Below are positions 26,911 through 37,069 of a DNA stretch of 51,292 nucleotides, piece by piece (positions within the stretch are counted from its first letter, which is position 1; each line of letters starts with the position of its first letter). Source of the stretch: GCA-2697345 sp045565015. Lineage in GTDB: Bacteria; Pseudomonadota; Alphaproteobacteria; Rhodobacterales; Rhodobacteraceae. The DNA is taken from positions 1 to 51,292 of the forward strand of contig JBJLGD010000010.1 of the NCBI GenBank assembly GCA_045565015.1, given 5' to 3'. The notes below the pieces were generated by a model. The model ran no database searches, had not been told where the DNA came from, and saw only the letters and a program-made list of their open reading frames with translations. Made by a program: the position numbers and the translations under genes.

Positions 26911-28987
26911 TAAGACACTCCTTAATAAGTAAATTCCCAAATTGATCTACACGCAACTTTTGTTTTCTAAGAAGAATCGTTGTTGAGTCTAATTGATCAA
27001 TGATTGCAGGGCCATAAATTACGTGACCATGACAAAGTTTATCTCAATCAAAGACTTTAACTTCTTCAAATATTTCTTGATCGATTACAGCTAATCTACT
27101 TTTTTCAGATTTTGGCTTTCTTTCTTTTGTAACCTTAATTATTGGCGGAGCTATATGCTCTAATAATCCGAAAGCCTGAACTCTAAGGTTGACCAGTTCA
27201 ACAGGAGCCTCTGGATCCGAAAATGTATATAATTGCTTGTGAAGTTTATGAAAGTTATTAATTGCTACATTTGTAGTTTGTTGGTTAACTTTTCCTAAAG
27301 GAAAAGAGACGGATAGTTCGGTTCCTTGCCCAGAATATCTGAAATCAGCTAAACGAACAATTTTTCTTTTTTTGGGTACTATATTATCTAGCGCTAGTCT
27401 TTTATTTGCTTTGTTATTAAGTTCATTAAACGCTTCATCCATTAATCTAAAATTAAAACTGTCTGATCTCTGGAGTTTAGTGATCATAAAATCGTATTTT
27501 AAGTCTGTGGCTAACAATCCATTAGCACATAAGATGCCAGGATATCTCGGAATAATAAGAGAGTTTACTGACAGTAACCTCATTAAATCTCCTCCATGAA
27601 CTGGACCTGCTCCCCCAAATGCAGCTAGAACAAAATCTGAAGGATCCAGCCCTCTTTCAACGGACATTAATTTCAGAGCCCCATGCATGGTCTCATTAAC
27701 AATTTTAATAATTCCAAGACTTGCTTCAACAATATTTGTCCCTAGCGGTTTTGCAACAAACTCCTCGATCGAGTTTGAAGCTGCTTCCACATCTAACTTA
27801 ACAGATCCCCCAAGTAGATGTGGTGGTATTCGACCCAAGACTAAGTTAGCATCGGTAACTGTCGGAAAAACCCCACCCTTATTATAGGATGCTGGTCCTG
27901 GATTAGCTCCTGCGCTCTCAGGGCCAACTAGTATCGCACCATTATCAGCAACGGACGCAATAGAGCCCCCTCCTGCCCCAATAGTATGAATATCAATTAT
28001 AGGTAATGCCAAAGGCTGTTTGTTTATTCGTGCTTCAGTGCTTACTTGAAGTTTTCCGTCCAAAACCAATGCTATGTCTGCACTAGTTCCACCCATGTCG
28101 ATAGTAATGAGGTTCTTGTGACCCGAAAGTTCACCTATAAACGCAGCACCACTCATACCCGCAGCTGGCCCTGACAAAGCCATATAAGCCCCAAAACGCG
28201 ATGCTTCTTCAGGTGGAAAAATTCCTCCATTAGATTTCATAATATATAGAGGGGATTTTATTTTAATATCTTCTAATTTATTTTCTAATTGCCTTACGTA
28301 ATTACCTACAATGGGTTGAACAGCAGCATTAATTACTGTCGCCATTGCACGTTCGTACTCGCGAAAAATTGGTAAAACTTCTGAAGAAATAGAAACCTCT
28401 ACGTTTGGAAGTGACTTTTCAATTTCTTGTTTTATCTTAATTTCATGAATTGGGTTAGCGTAAGAGTGGAGTAAAGAGATTGCAACAGCGCTATAACTCT
28501 CTTTACCAATAATTTTTATAATATTTTCGAGAGAAGAAAACTCTAGATCTTTCACAACTGAACCATCATATTTAATTCTTTCAGTTACTTCAAAAATATC
28601 TCTAGGAGAAACCGGCCTTTGTGGTTTAATCCATCCGTATAAGTTTTCTTCTCTAGGGATTTCTGCTCTACCGATCTCTAAAACATGCCTAAAGCCCTTT
28701 GTTGTTATTAACGCTGTTTTTGAAAGTTTTCCTTCCAGAATGGCGTTTGTCACCACGGTAGATCCGTGGAGGACGACTTCAATTGATTTCTCTTTGGCAC
28801 TAACTAAATCCATCACTTGCTTAACCGCATCGATGAACCCGTCCGAAGGAGTTAAAGGCGTCGACGGTGTTTTTGCTATTTCAAATAGAGTACCATCTCG
28901 ATCTGCAATAACCACATCAGTAAAAGTACCACCGATATCAATCGCTATTGAAAGCTCTGGATCCTGTATGCCAGACTCCTTCTTCAC
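26900..28987 (-). CDS. hyuA: hydantoinase A/oxoprolinase family protein (pair 2) with in-frame TGA
   Basis: This is the ATP-binding A subunit of an ATP-dependent cyclic-amide hydrolase. It shows AIDIGGTFTDVVIAD at the N-terminus, LHGSTVVTNAILEGK, ITIDMGGTSADIALV (ATPase phosphate loop) and FGGAGPVHGGDL. The first in-frame stop is TGA at 27044-27046, giving 647 residues. The frame then continues for 47 more codons with clear family sequence (HVIYGPAIIDQLDSTTILL), ending at 26900 and overlapping the hyuB start. The paralogue at 31821 has Arg at the TGA position, so a CGA-to-TGA change is likely. It starts with GTG, adjoining the upstream SDR. Confidence 0.9.
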
Positions 28988-28988
28988 A

Positions 28989-29765
28989 TCATGGTCCTCC
29001 AGTTACCGCGAGAGTTTGTCCTGTCACCCACTCAGCAAGATCAGAAGCAAAAAATAACGTTGCATTTGCAATATCCTCAGGCCTCCCTACTCTTCGCATT
29101 GCTATTGAGTTAACTAGAGCAGCCTGACCTTTATCACCATATGACTCCCATTGTTTTATATAATCAGGGCTTGTTGGCATAAAACCTGGAGCGACGGAAT
29201 TTACAGTGATACCGAATGGGCCTAACTCCGCTGATAACTGTTTGACAAGCCCTATTTGAGCGGCCTTTGCCGTTCCATAACTTTGTATACCAGTTAAGGA
29301 TACTCCAAGGCCCGCTCGGCTGGATATAACTATCAGTCTACCTCTTTTATTGCGTTTCATTCCAGGGACAATAGCTCGCGCTAGGTTAAAGAAACCATCA
29401 ACATTTACGGATTGTATAATTCGCCAATCCCCATCTGTGACGTCTTCAATTGGTGTTTTAGATAGAGAACGTATACCTCCAGCTGAGTGCACTGCTATAT
29501 CTATAGAGCCTTTTTCAGCTTGATTTTCTATGCTACTTACCACTGCTTCAACTTCATCTGGATCAGTAACGTCGCAATGAACACACTTTATTTTTGATGC
29601 TATCTTTAATTCTAGACCTGATACTATCTCATCTAAAAGTTTTTTTTCAATATCCAGAGCCCAAACATTCGCACCATTTTCTGCAAATGTTCGAACTATT
29701 GTCCTGCCAATTCCTCGGACTCCACCGGTTACAACGACAGAAGACCCTTTAAAGTTTATTTCCAT
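28989..29765 (-). CDS. short-chain dehydrogenase/reductase
   Basis: This is a cytosolic NAD(P)-dependent SDR of ~258 residues. It has VTGGVRGIGRT (cofactor loop), CDVTDPDEVE, HSAGG in place of the usual NNAG, catalytic ISSRAG with SYGTAKAAQIG (Tyr-x3-Lys), and the end VTGQTLAVTGGP. ATG 29765 was chosen because GAGAGG precedes it by eight bases; GTG 29774 is the alternative. The gene lies between the two hyuA-hyuB pairs in one apparent operon, so it may oxidise or reduce an intermediate of the same pathway. The substrate is unknown. Confidence 0.88.
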   Translation of the reverse strand: MEINFKGSSVVVTGGVRGIGRTIVRTFAENGANVWALDIEKKLLDEIVSGLELKIASKIKCVHCDVTDPDEVEAVVSSIENQAEKGSIDIAVHSAGGIRSLSKTPIEDVTDGDWRIIQSVNVDGFFNLARAIVPGMKRNKRGRLIVISSRAGLGVSLTGIQSYGTAKAAQIGLVKQLSAELGPFGITVNSVAPGFMPTSPDYIKQWESYGDKGQAALVNSIAMRRVGRPEDIANATLFFASDLAEWVTGQTLAVTGGP

Positions 29766-29788
29766 CTTATTCACCTCTCAATAATTAC

Positions 29789-31816
29789 TTAAATTTTTGT
29801 TGGCACTGAACTTTTTAATTCTGGGAACTCATCAAGAATATCATTAAAGAGTGAGACAACAGCTTGACCATTGAACAGATTGGTATCACTCTTATCCCAT
29901 TCCTCTATCGCCTTAAAAATTCTGTGCTTTGTGTAAAACCTCCAAGTCACTGGAAGTTTTGCCAAGCAACCCGTTAATGCGTCGTAATTATTTTTGTTCC
30001 AAAGCTTTTCATACTCAACGCGAGCATCACACGGATTATAGAAGGAACCAGTAACTATTTGGCTTTTTTTCTTTTCTTTTCTTAAGACTTCTGTTTCTTT
30101 TATATTTAATTCTAACAAGTTACTTTTTCCCAAAGTTATTCTCACCCCATACTGTTCTTCAGCTTGTTCCAGAGATACCCAATTCCGTTGAACATCGAGT
30201 AAGACACTTTCAGGATCCCGATCTAAAGCATTCCCCCATCCCCCAGCTCCACCACTTGAAACATGCATTATGTCACTCGGGTCTAAAGATACGATGTCAG
30301 TATTTCCCAAGTTAATTTCTTTCTTGGTGTTTGGGTTTCTTATAAATTTTGATGGTCCTCCAGCTTTTCCTTCTGAGATCCCCCATCCTGCGAAACGGGT
30401 TCTATCTCTATTCCTTGCTGTTACTTTTGTATTTGGAGATAAGGCTTCAAAAACAAAGTCAGTTCCAAGGCCACCTCTATGCTGACCTGGACCTCCAGAA
30501 TCCTTACTCAAACCATAACTATGGACCCGGATCCCCGCCTCAACTTCATTTACTTCAACCGGCGAGTTTTTTAAAAATCCTGCGTTAGCCCCAGATCCAT
30601 CTGTTCCATCACTTGATTTCGTTCCCCCAGAACCACCACTCATTGGATTGATTGCGGCCATAATACGTCTGCCAGTACGGGTGTCTGTTGTGTTCACATT
30701 TAAGATTGGTCCTCCACTTGCTGGAGCTGCAGCCAAACGATCAGGTACAGCTTTTGCAAATGCTCCAAAGGTTAATCCATGAAGACGATTGCAAGATAAA
30801 GTTCTCATCCCAACTGCGGCAGGAAAGACAGGGTTAACAATCGTACCAGAAGGTAAAATACATTTACACGCGCGAGTAATACCAGAATTAAGATATAAAC
30901 GCGGATCTAAGGAATAAAGAACATATACTACTCCCACCATCATCAACACGTGTCTAGGGTCACCGCCGGTAGGCATATTCATAGAACTTTCTAATTGAGG
31001 ATCTGACCCGGTAAAATCAAGGATTAGTTCATCCCCCTTTACAATAAGTAACAACCTAATACGGCAGGGCCATCCTTCAACAGAATCCTCATCGATATAT
31101 TCAGAGAAATCATACTCACCGTCAGGGATGTCCGAAATTATGGCACGAGCTTGTTGCTCCGCATAATCTAAAAGATCTCCAACACCATTTTTAAAAGTAT
31201 CCAATCCAAAACGCTCAATCATTTCGTGAACTTTTCGCTCACCAGTATTACAGGCTGCAATTTGCGCCTTCAAATCACCCCAATTCTGTTCAGGAGAGCG
31301 CACATTTGCTAAAAAAACATCCAGCATTTTTTGATTTATTTCTCCATTCTCTAAGAGCTTCATCGGAGGCATGCGTATTCCTTCTTGATGGACTTCCGTT
31401 AAACTACGAGAGAGCGATGCTGGGACAGCACCTCCAACATCTGTGTTATGAATATGGCCAACAGAAAAGGCTACAAGTTCGTCTTGATGAAAAATAGGTT
31501 TCCAAATATGCATATCCGGTGGATGCGTACACACAAATCCAGAGTATGGATCATTTGTCATGCAAATATCACCAGGTTTGTAATCTTCTATTAAATTTAT
31601 GGCTCCAGAGTAATTTAATCCAACAAACCAGGTAGCACCCAGCTCTGTTGGTGTAGCAAACGTTTCACCAGTTGGAGTTGTTAACCCTGTTGTAAAATCT
31701 TCTGTTTCTTTGACAAAGGTCGAATGCGCCGTGCGATATAGCGTAAAGGCCATACTCTCTGCAGCGGCTCTTGTATGGTTTTTTAGAATTTCCAGAGTAA
31801 TCTTGTCGATTGCCAT
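29789..31816 (-). CDS. hyuB: hydantoinase B/oxoprolinase family protein (pair 1)
   Basis: The 675-residue B subunit has LYRTAHSTFVKETEDFTTGL, DICMTNDPYSGFVCTHPPDM, HNTDVGGAVPAS, KDSGGPGQHRGG and MHVSSGGAGGWGN, all typical HyuB landmarks. Compared with the pair-2 HyuB it carries a C-terminal extension of ~60 residues. It begins four bases after the hyuA of pair 1, and the two subunits probably assemble together. Ring opening of a hydantoin-, oxoproline- or N-methylhydantoin-like compound at the cost of ATP is the family role; the exact substrate is not evident. Confidence 0.94.
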   Translation of the reverse strand: MAIDKITLEILKNHTRAAAESMAFTLYRTAHSTFVKETEDFTTGLTTPTGETFATPTELGATWFVGLNYSGAINLIEDYKPGDICMTNDPYSGFVCTHPPDMHIWKPIFHQDELVAFSVGHIHNTDVGGAVPASLSRSLTEVHQEGIRMPPMKLLENGEINQKMLDVFLANVRSPEQNWGDLKAQIAACNTGERKVHEMIERFGLDTFKNGVGDLLDYAEQQARAIISDIPDGEYDFSEYIDEDSVEGWPCRIRLLLIVKGDELILDFTGSDPQLESSMNMPTGGDPRHVLMMVGVVYVLYSLDPRLYLNSGITRACKCILPSGTIVNPVFPAAVGMRTLSCNRLHGLTFGAFAKAVPDRLAAAPASGGPILNVNTTDTRTGRRIMAAINPMSGGSGGTKSSDGTDGSGANAGFLKNSPVEVNEVEAGIRVHSYGLSKDSGGPGQHRGGLGTDFVFEALSPNTKVTARNRDRTRFAGWGISEGKAGGPSKFIRNPNTKKEINLGNTDIVSLDPSDIMHVSSGGAGGWGNALDRDPESVLLDVQRNWVSLEQAEEQYGVRITLGKSNLLELNIKETEVLRKEKKKSQIVTGSFYNPCDARVEYEKLWNKNNYDALTGCLAKLPVTWRFYTKHRIFKAIEEWDKSDTNLFNGQAVVSLFNDILDEFPELKSSVPTKI

Positions 31817-31820
31817 TACT

Positions 31821-33863
31821 TTAAGCCCTCTTACTAATAATTAAATTCTTAAACTTATCCACTTTCACATCAAACTCTGGCAGAACGATCGTGGTCGTAT
31901 CATCTTGACTGATAATCGCTGGACCAGAAAAATAGTGACCTGATTTCAAGTTAATTCTATCAAATAACGAGGCCTCATACTCTTTTCCTTCTAAATAGAT
32001 TTTATGAGTATTAGAAGGTTCAAGATATTTAGTTTCTTCGGAATGGGTTAAGAACTGTGGTTTAGGAACATCCCCTGAAATCACCAGGCGCAAGTTCACT
32101 ATCTGGATTTCTGCTTCGAGATCTGAGTGTTCGTAAATCTCATGATGAGCTTTATGAAAAGCATTAGAAATGCTTTCCAAATCGATAGAGCTTAACCATT
32201 CTTTATCAAGGCTGGTTTCAATCTCGTAAGACTGTCCTCGATACCGCATATCAGCAGACCATAATAATTCAGAGTTACCGTCAAAACCTTGATCAGCTCT
32301 AAGCCAATGATCAGCCTCACTTTCTAGCTCATTGACAACTTTTTTTATTTTTAAAAGACTGTCCTCGCTCAAATCAATCATAATTGTTCGAATAAAATCG
32401 TTTCTGATATCAGCTATTAACCCACCGTAGGCGGATAGAACACCTGGTGTTGGAGGAACAATAATGTCTCTTAAGCCCATTTCTTTCGCTAAAAGACAAC
32501 CTATCATTGGTCCTGCACCCCCAAAAGGAAGTAGGCTAAAATTTCTAGGATCTGCCCCAAATCTCGATAAAAGTTTTGTTGTTTCTAGAAACATTCCTGA
32601 AACAGCCACATCTATAATACTTTGCGCCGCTTGTTTTACGTCCATAGATAGAGCGTCAGCTATTGGTTGGAGTGCTTTAATTGCAGCACCAATATTTAAC
32701 TGAACCTTTCCGTACCCAAGTTTTCCTTCCCCCAGCAAACCTAAAATAGAAAAAGCATCAGTAATCGTTGGCAAGGTTCCACCTTGATTATAACAGGCAG
32801 GACCTGGACTGGACCCTGCACTTTCCGGACCAACTTTAAGAACGCCAAACGCATCAACCCACGCGATTGAGCCCCCTCCCTCACCAATTGATGTGACCGA
32901 AACTGTTGGAACATAAATAGGAAAATCTCCAACCATTTCACCGCTACTATATGCAGGTTCTCCATTACTTATTACAGCAACATCAGCACTTGTTCCCCCA
33001 ACATCAAAACTCAATATACTATCGGTTCCAATTTTCTTCGCTATTTCTGCTGCACCAATTACACCTGTTGCCGTTCCCGAAAGCAGCATAGAAATCGGAT
33101 CAGATTTTCCTAATTCAGCAGTCATTACGCCTCCATTTGATTTTCCAATCATTGGGATTGCAGGTATTCCTGCTGAGCTTAGCGCTTCTTGAAAAGCTGT
33201 TAAATAATTTGCTACCCGTCTTTGAACATATCCTGCCACTGTGGTCGTTACAGTTCGCTCATATTCTCTAATAACTGGCCACACGTCAGACGACAGAGTT
33301 ACAGCCATTTCAGGAGCCGATGAATTAATAATTTCTCTAATTCTGCGTTCATGGGTATTATTAGCATAGCTATGAAGCAGTGATATAACTATCGTATCAC
33401 TTCCCATTTTTTTTGTTAATTTTATTAAATCTTCAACGACTGATTCATCTAGCTCAGTGTCAACGCTACCATCCTTTAAAGTTCGTTGTGGCACTCCAAA
33501 GACACGTTCTCTTGGTACTAATGGATCTGCCCTACGAGAGAAAATATTATAAGGATCAGGTACTTTAAGACGCGCTACTTCTAATACATCTTCAAACCCA
33601 TGCGTAACGAATAGTGCTAATTTAGCTCCTGACCGTTGGATTACTGTGTTAATTCCCACGGTTGTTCCATGGCTGAACCATGAAACGTGTTCTGGTTTCA
33701 AAAGACCTTTTTCGTTGAGCTCATGAACCCCCAATGCGACTTCAGATCCAGGACTCTGAGGTGTGGATAAAACCTTATGGGTGCTAAGAACCGAATTATC
33801 TTCATTAAAAACACAAAAATCTGTAAATGTTCCACCTATGTCAACAGCGACCCTATAAGTCAT
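31821..33863 (-). CDS. hyuA: hydantoinase A/oxoprolinase family protein (pair 1)
   Basis: The 680-residue A subunit is complete. It has AVDIGGTFTDFCVF near the N-terminus, SHGTTVGINTVIQRSGAK, SFDVGGTSADVAVI (ATP-binding phosphate loop), LPFGGAGPMIGCLLAKEM, and the C-terminal SGPAIISQDDTTTIVLP. Its C-terminal LFDRINLKSGHYFSGPAI aligns with the region around the internal TGA of the second hyuA and shows that Arg is expected there. It is the first structural gene after the IclR regulator, 20 bases downstream of it. Confidence 0.95.
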   Translation of the reverse strand: MTYRVAVDIGGTFTDFCVFNEDNSVLSTHKVLSTPQSPGSEVALGVHELNEKGLLKPEHVSWFSHGTTVGINTVIQRSGAKLALFVTHGFEDVLEVARLKVPDPYNIFSRRADPLVPRERVFGVPQRTLKDGSVDTELDESVVEDLIKLTKKMGSDTIVISLLHSYANNTHERRIREIINSSAPEMAVTLSSDVWPVIREYERTVTTTVAGYVQRRVANYLTAFQEALSSAGIPAIPMIGKSNGGVMTAELGKSDPISMLLSGTATGVIGAAEIAKKIGTDSILSFDVGGTSADVAVISNGEPAYSSGEMVGDFPIYVPTVSVTSIGEGGGSIAWVDAFGVLKVGPESAGSSPGPACYNQGGTLPTITDAFSILGLLGEGKLGYGKVQLNIGAAIKALQPIADALSMDVKQAAQSIIDVAVSGMFLETTKLLSRFGADPRNFSLLPFGGAGPMIGCLLAKEMGLRDIIVPPTPGVLSAYGGLIADIRNDFIRTIMIDLSEDSLLKIKKVVNELESEADHWLRADQGFDGNSELLWSADMRYRGQSYEIETSLDKEWLSSIDLESISNAFHKAHHEIYEHSDLEAEIQIVNLRLVISGDVPKPQFLTHSEETKYLEPSNTHKIYLEGKEYEASLFDRINLKSGHYFSGPAIISQDDTTTIVLPEFDVKVDKFKNLIISKRA

Positions 33864-33883
33864 AATTTTATCCTCTATTTAAA

Positions 33884-34666
33884 TTAACGATGTTTGTTTT
33901 TTGCTCTCTTGGGAAAAGTTTTTTTTTCTATTATTGAAACGGAGTGCCTTACTTCTTTTATAATGATATCTTTACGGTCGAAAAATCGCGGTGTCAGCAT
34001 CACCATGTTAAGTGCCGCTTTTGGATTTCCTGAGCTATCAAGAATTGGAACCGCTACCCCACTGGCACCATCAAAACGTTCATCAACGTTAAGAGCATAG
34101 CCTTGATCACGAGACTGTGCTAATTTATCCATAATTTTCTCTGTTGACGTTAATGTCTTTGATGTTAATGAAATTTTATGTTCCTTATCAATATACCTAT
34201 GAACGATATCTAGAGGTAAATGAGATAGAATAGCGTGTCCCAAAGACGTACACCAACCAGGAATACTAGGAGCTTTTTTGACAGAATAGCTCATCAATTG
34301 TTTTGACTGGCGAAATTCTTCTATCTGAACATTTAAATTTCGCATTGGTACACCTAGTACTACGCTCTCTTCAAAAAGTTCTAATAATCTATCCATTTCA
34401 GGGCCAGCAGTTCGCCTAATTGGACCATTAATTCCTCCGACCCATCCCGGTTGTCTCTTTAAATTAGTGTTTAATGAAAAAGCATTGTGTGAAATCTTTT
34501 CTAAGTAACCTTCCGCTATCAGAGTATATACTAGAGTATGAGTTGAACTCTTAGGAATCGATAAGCTAGAACTAACCTCTCCTAAAGACATTGGACCCCG
34601 GGCGGACTCAAAGCATTCTAAGATCCGAAGTGTTCTAACGGCAGATTTAACATTATTATTAACCAT
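33884..34666 (-). CDS. IclR family transcriptional regulator
   Basis: The 260-residue product has an N-terminal winged helix-turn-helix (VRTLRILECFESARGPMSLG with SIPKSSTHTLVYTLIAEGYL). The C-terminal effector-binding domain has TSLGHAILSHLP, RDQGYALNVDERFDGASGVAVPIL and a hydrophobic end, the IclR pattern. It heads the hyu operon and is divergent from a branched-chain-type ABC transporter. Its start lies only ~10 bp from a conserved double TTCACAT element (34676-34744) that recurs upstream of the second ABC operon. It is therefore the best candidate regulator of the whole 25-49 kb block, including itself. Confidence 0.93.
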   Translation of the reverse strand: MVNNNVKSAVRTLRILECFESARGPMSLGEVSSSLSIPKSSTHTLVYTLIAEGYLEKISHNAFSLNTNLKRQPGWVGGINGPIRRTAGPEMDRLLELFEESVVLGVPMRNLNVQIEEFRQSKQLMSYSVKKAPSIPGWCTSLGHAILSHLPLDIVHRYIDKEHKISLTSKTLTSTEKIMDKLAQSRDQGYALNVDERFDGASGVAVPILDSSGNPKAALNMVMLTPRFFDRKDIIIKEVRHSVSIIEKKTFPKRAKNKHR

Positions 34667-34675
34667 ATCTATCTA

Positions 34676-34744
34676 TTCACATACATGAACAAGAGTTCAC
34701 ATTTATATAATTAAATATTGACTTCCATTTTATTATTTTGTCAA
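34676..34744. promoter_or_regulatory. conserved regulatory element, copy 1 (putative IclR operator)
   Basis: The element contains TTCACATACATGAA (34676-34689, with TTCA-N6-TGAA symmetry), a second TTCACATTTAT (34696-34706) and a palindrome TTGAC-N17-GTCAA (34718-34744). It lies between the divergent iclR and the ABC operon. About 54 of 69 bases match copy 2 at 39499-39567 without any gap. TTGTCA at 34739-34744 could be a plus-strand -35 and TTGACA on the minus strand a divergent one. Confidence 0.7.
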
Positions 34745-34903
34745 GTTTTTATATATAATAAATATATATAAAAATTAATAACAACTTAAGAACGAAAATC
34801 CAAACTTTAAAATTTTGTTTAAAACAAGTTGTTTAATTCTAAACTGAACCTGAGGCAGTAACTACGGCACGAAAATAAAAAAAACAAAAAAGGAAAAATT
34901 ATA

Positions 34904-36130
34904 ATGCAATCAATTATAAACACTATACATCAATTTAAACAAAAACTCGTTGCTCTTGTTACAGCAATGGGACTGATCCTAATATCTACTAATTCGATTT
35001 TGGCATTTCAGGACGAAGGAACCATAAGGATCGGCATGCTAGAGACCATAACTGGCGGAGCTGCACCTTACGGTCTTGCAGGCGCTAGGGGTACACTATT
35101 AGCAATAGAAGAGGTAAATGCGGAAGGTGGAATTGAAATCGGCGGCAAAAAAGTAAAAATTGTTGTCGTAGGTGGTGGAGAACTCGGCTCTGACGGAGGG
35201 TTAGACCCAGCATTAGCTATCGCAGGTCTAAAGAAATTAGTTCTGGATGAACATGTTTTAATGGTCAAAGGCCCAACAACTTCTACAAACTCAGAGGCTA
35301 TTTTTAATTATCTCAATGAACTTTCAACTCAAGGAAGTGGTTTAGTAGTTCACTCTTCATCAGCAGGTGCGCCGGGTTTAGGTGAAATAAGCAAATGGGG
35401 TTTTAGAAACTCATTTGCAGAGTCATATGCGCTTTCATTTTTAGTTGAAAATATGGTTAAGCATACCAATGCAAAAACTGCAGCGATATACCATTTAACT
35501 GATAACCCTTACTTCCCCGCAATGGCTGAACTTATGACAAAAGAGCTTTCAAAGGTTGGAGTGGAAGTTAAAGCTACTGCAACAGGGTTATCTAAAGACG
35601 CCGAGTTTTCTAGACAAGTTAAAGAAATCAAATCAACTAATCCAGACATAGTTTATCTTTCTGCAGATAATTTGAGAGGTATTGGTTTCATGAAAGAAGC
35701 TTTCCGAAGGCGATTACAGCCATCGGTTTTCATTGGCGGAATTTCTCAACTAGTCCCAGACACGATAAATTCCGGTGGAGAAGCCGCTGAAGGGATGGTT
35801 ATGATTGGTTCATATGATGATAACGGACCAGGTATCAGTGCTTACCGCGAGAAATTCAAAGCTCGATGGAATGAAGACATAAATCTCTTTTCAGTCAACG
35901 GTTATGAAGCAGGTCAACTTTTAATTAAAGCACTTCAAGAGTCGGGAATATCTAATACGAAAGATTCTCTTCAAGGCGATCGGGAAAAGCTTAGAGTTGC
36001 ATACGAAAGTGTTTCAATAGATAGTATAAGTGGTTATTCAGTTGGATTTAACGCTGCCCACGATACACCAAAATCTGGGGTTATACTTACTATTAAAGAT
36101 GGAGCATTCCAAGCTTGGGAGTCGCACTAG
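34904..36130 (+). CDS. ABC transporter substrate-binding protein (branched-chain amino acid type)
   Basis: This is a periplasmic binding protein of the LivJ-like type-I fold, 408 residues with a signal peptide ending near SILAF-QDEG. IRIGMLETITGGAAPYGLAG opens the first lobe. SSAGAPGLGEISKWGFRNSF and DPALAIAGLKKLVLDE are typical of this class, in which ligands include amino acids, amides and urea-like compounds. It is the first gene of a five-gene ABC operon divergent from the IclR gene. ATG 34904 is preceded by AAAGGAAAAA. The ligand is unknown; the hyu context suggests an amide-containing compound. Confidence 0.92.
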   Translation: MQSIINTIHQFKQKLVALVTAMGLILISTNSILAFQDEGTIRIGMLETITGGAAPYGLAGARGTLLAIEEVNAEGGIEIGGKKVKIVVVGGGELGSDGGLDPALAIAGLKKLVLDEHVLMVKGPTTSTNSEAIFNYLNELSTQGSGLVVHSSSAGAPGLGEISKWGFRNSFAESYALSFLVENMVKHTNAKTAAIYHLTDNPYFPAMAELMTKELSKVGVEVKATATGLSKDAEFSRQVKEIKSTNPDIVYLSADNLRGIGFMKEAFRRRLQPSVFIGGISQLVPDTINSGGEAAEGMVMIGSYDDNGPGISAYREKFKARWNEDINLFSVNGYEAGQLLIKALQESGISNTKDSLQGDREKLRVAYESVSIDSISGYSVGFNAAHDTPKSGVILTIKDGAFQAWESH

Positions 36131-36157
36131 ACTTTATAACTAAAAAAGGACTTCAAA

Positions 36158-37066
36158 TTGTTAGTAATTGAATATGCAATCAGCGGCCTCCTGTTTGGAG
36201 CCACATATTCTCTAGTTGCAATAGGCTTTACTTTAATTTTTGGAGTTTTGAATAGGTTTAATATTGCTCACGGAGCAACTCTGATGGTGGCAGCATTTGG
36301 TGGTGCCACCATTTCTATATTATTTGGAGGTCGGGACAGTTATACTATTTTGATAGCTGCCTTTATTTCCGCAACCCTTATTGGAGCGATTGTAGGCTTG
36401 CTGGTAAGACAAATTGCATTCGCTCCCCTACGGGGTGCGACTGAGTTATCACCGTTTGTAACTAGCGCTGCAATGGCGTTAATATTAGAAGAATTATTTG
36501 TAACCTTAACACAAACTGTACCTATTTATTCAATGGAAGTGACTGAGTTTCCAAATCCGTTAGAAAACATTGTATTTTTTCTAGGAGAAATTTATATTCG
36601 TGGGGCTTATCTGGTAATTTTTATTATCGCACTTCTTATAATGGGAGCGCTACATTGGTGGCTTCATCATACAAAAAGTGGACTAGCTATTCGATGTGTT
36701 GAAGAAAATCCCACGGCAGCATGGTTATTAGGAATAAATGGACATCGGGTTGAAATAATTGTTTTTGCCATTGCATCAGCTATTGCTGGGGCCGCAGGAT
36801 GTTTAATAAGTGTTGCCTATGGAACGGTGACGCCCTTCTTGGGCTCTAATTTACTTTTAGTTAGTTTCGTTGTCTTAGTTATAGCAGGAATAGGAAGCGT
36901 CCGAGGCGCAATGATCTGTGGCCTTTTTGTAGGCATAATTGAAACCGTAACAGCAGGTATAATATCCGCACAAACAAAAGAGGCTGTTCTTTTTATAATT
37001 TTATTTGGTGTTTTACTAGTAAAACCTCAAGGAATTTTCTCTTCAAATTTCACGGAAAGAGATTAG
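36158..37066 (+). CDS. livH: ABC transporter permease, LivH type
   Basis: This is an inner-membrane permease of a branched-chain amino acid-type ABC importer, 302 residues, about eight membrane helices. It begins LVIEYAISGLLFGATYSLVA, with the family motif FGVLNRFNIAHGA shortly after. GLAIRCVEENPTAAWLLGIN is the coupling loop contacting the ATPases. The start is TTG, supported by AAAAGGA seven bases upstream and by the standard N-terminus. It lies 27 bases after the binding-protein gene and 3 bases before livM. Confidence 0.93.
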   Translation: MLVIEYAISGLLFGATYSLVAIGFTLIFGVLNRFNIAHGATLMVAAFGGATISILFGGRDSYTILIAAFISATLIGAIVGLLVRQIAFAPLRGATELSPFVTSAAMALILEELFVTLTQTVPIYSMEVTEFPNPLENIVFFLGEIYIRGAYLVIFIIALLIMGALHWWLHHTKSGLAIRCVEENPTAAWLLGINGHRVEIIVFAIASAIAGAAGCLISVAYGTVTPFLGSNLLLVSFVVLVIAGIGSVRGAMICGLFVGIIETVTAGIISAQTKEAVLFIILFGVLLVKPQGIFSSNFTERD

Positions 37067-37069
37067 AAT

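Noticed and set aside
27044..27046. TGA recoded as Trp or selenocysteine
   Set aside because: TGA ends several intact genes here (20912, 40402, 46926, 48169, 51282), the expected residue is Arg, and no selenocysteine insertion hairpin was noticed.
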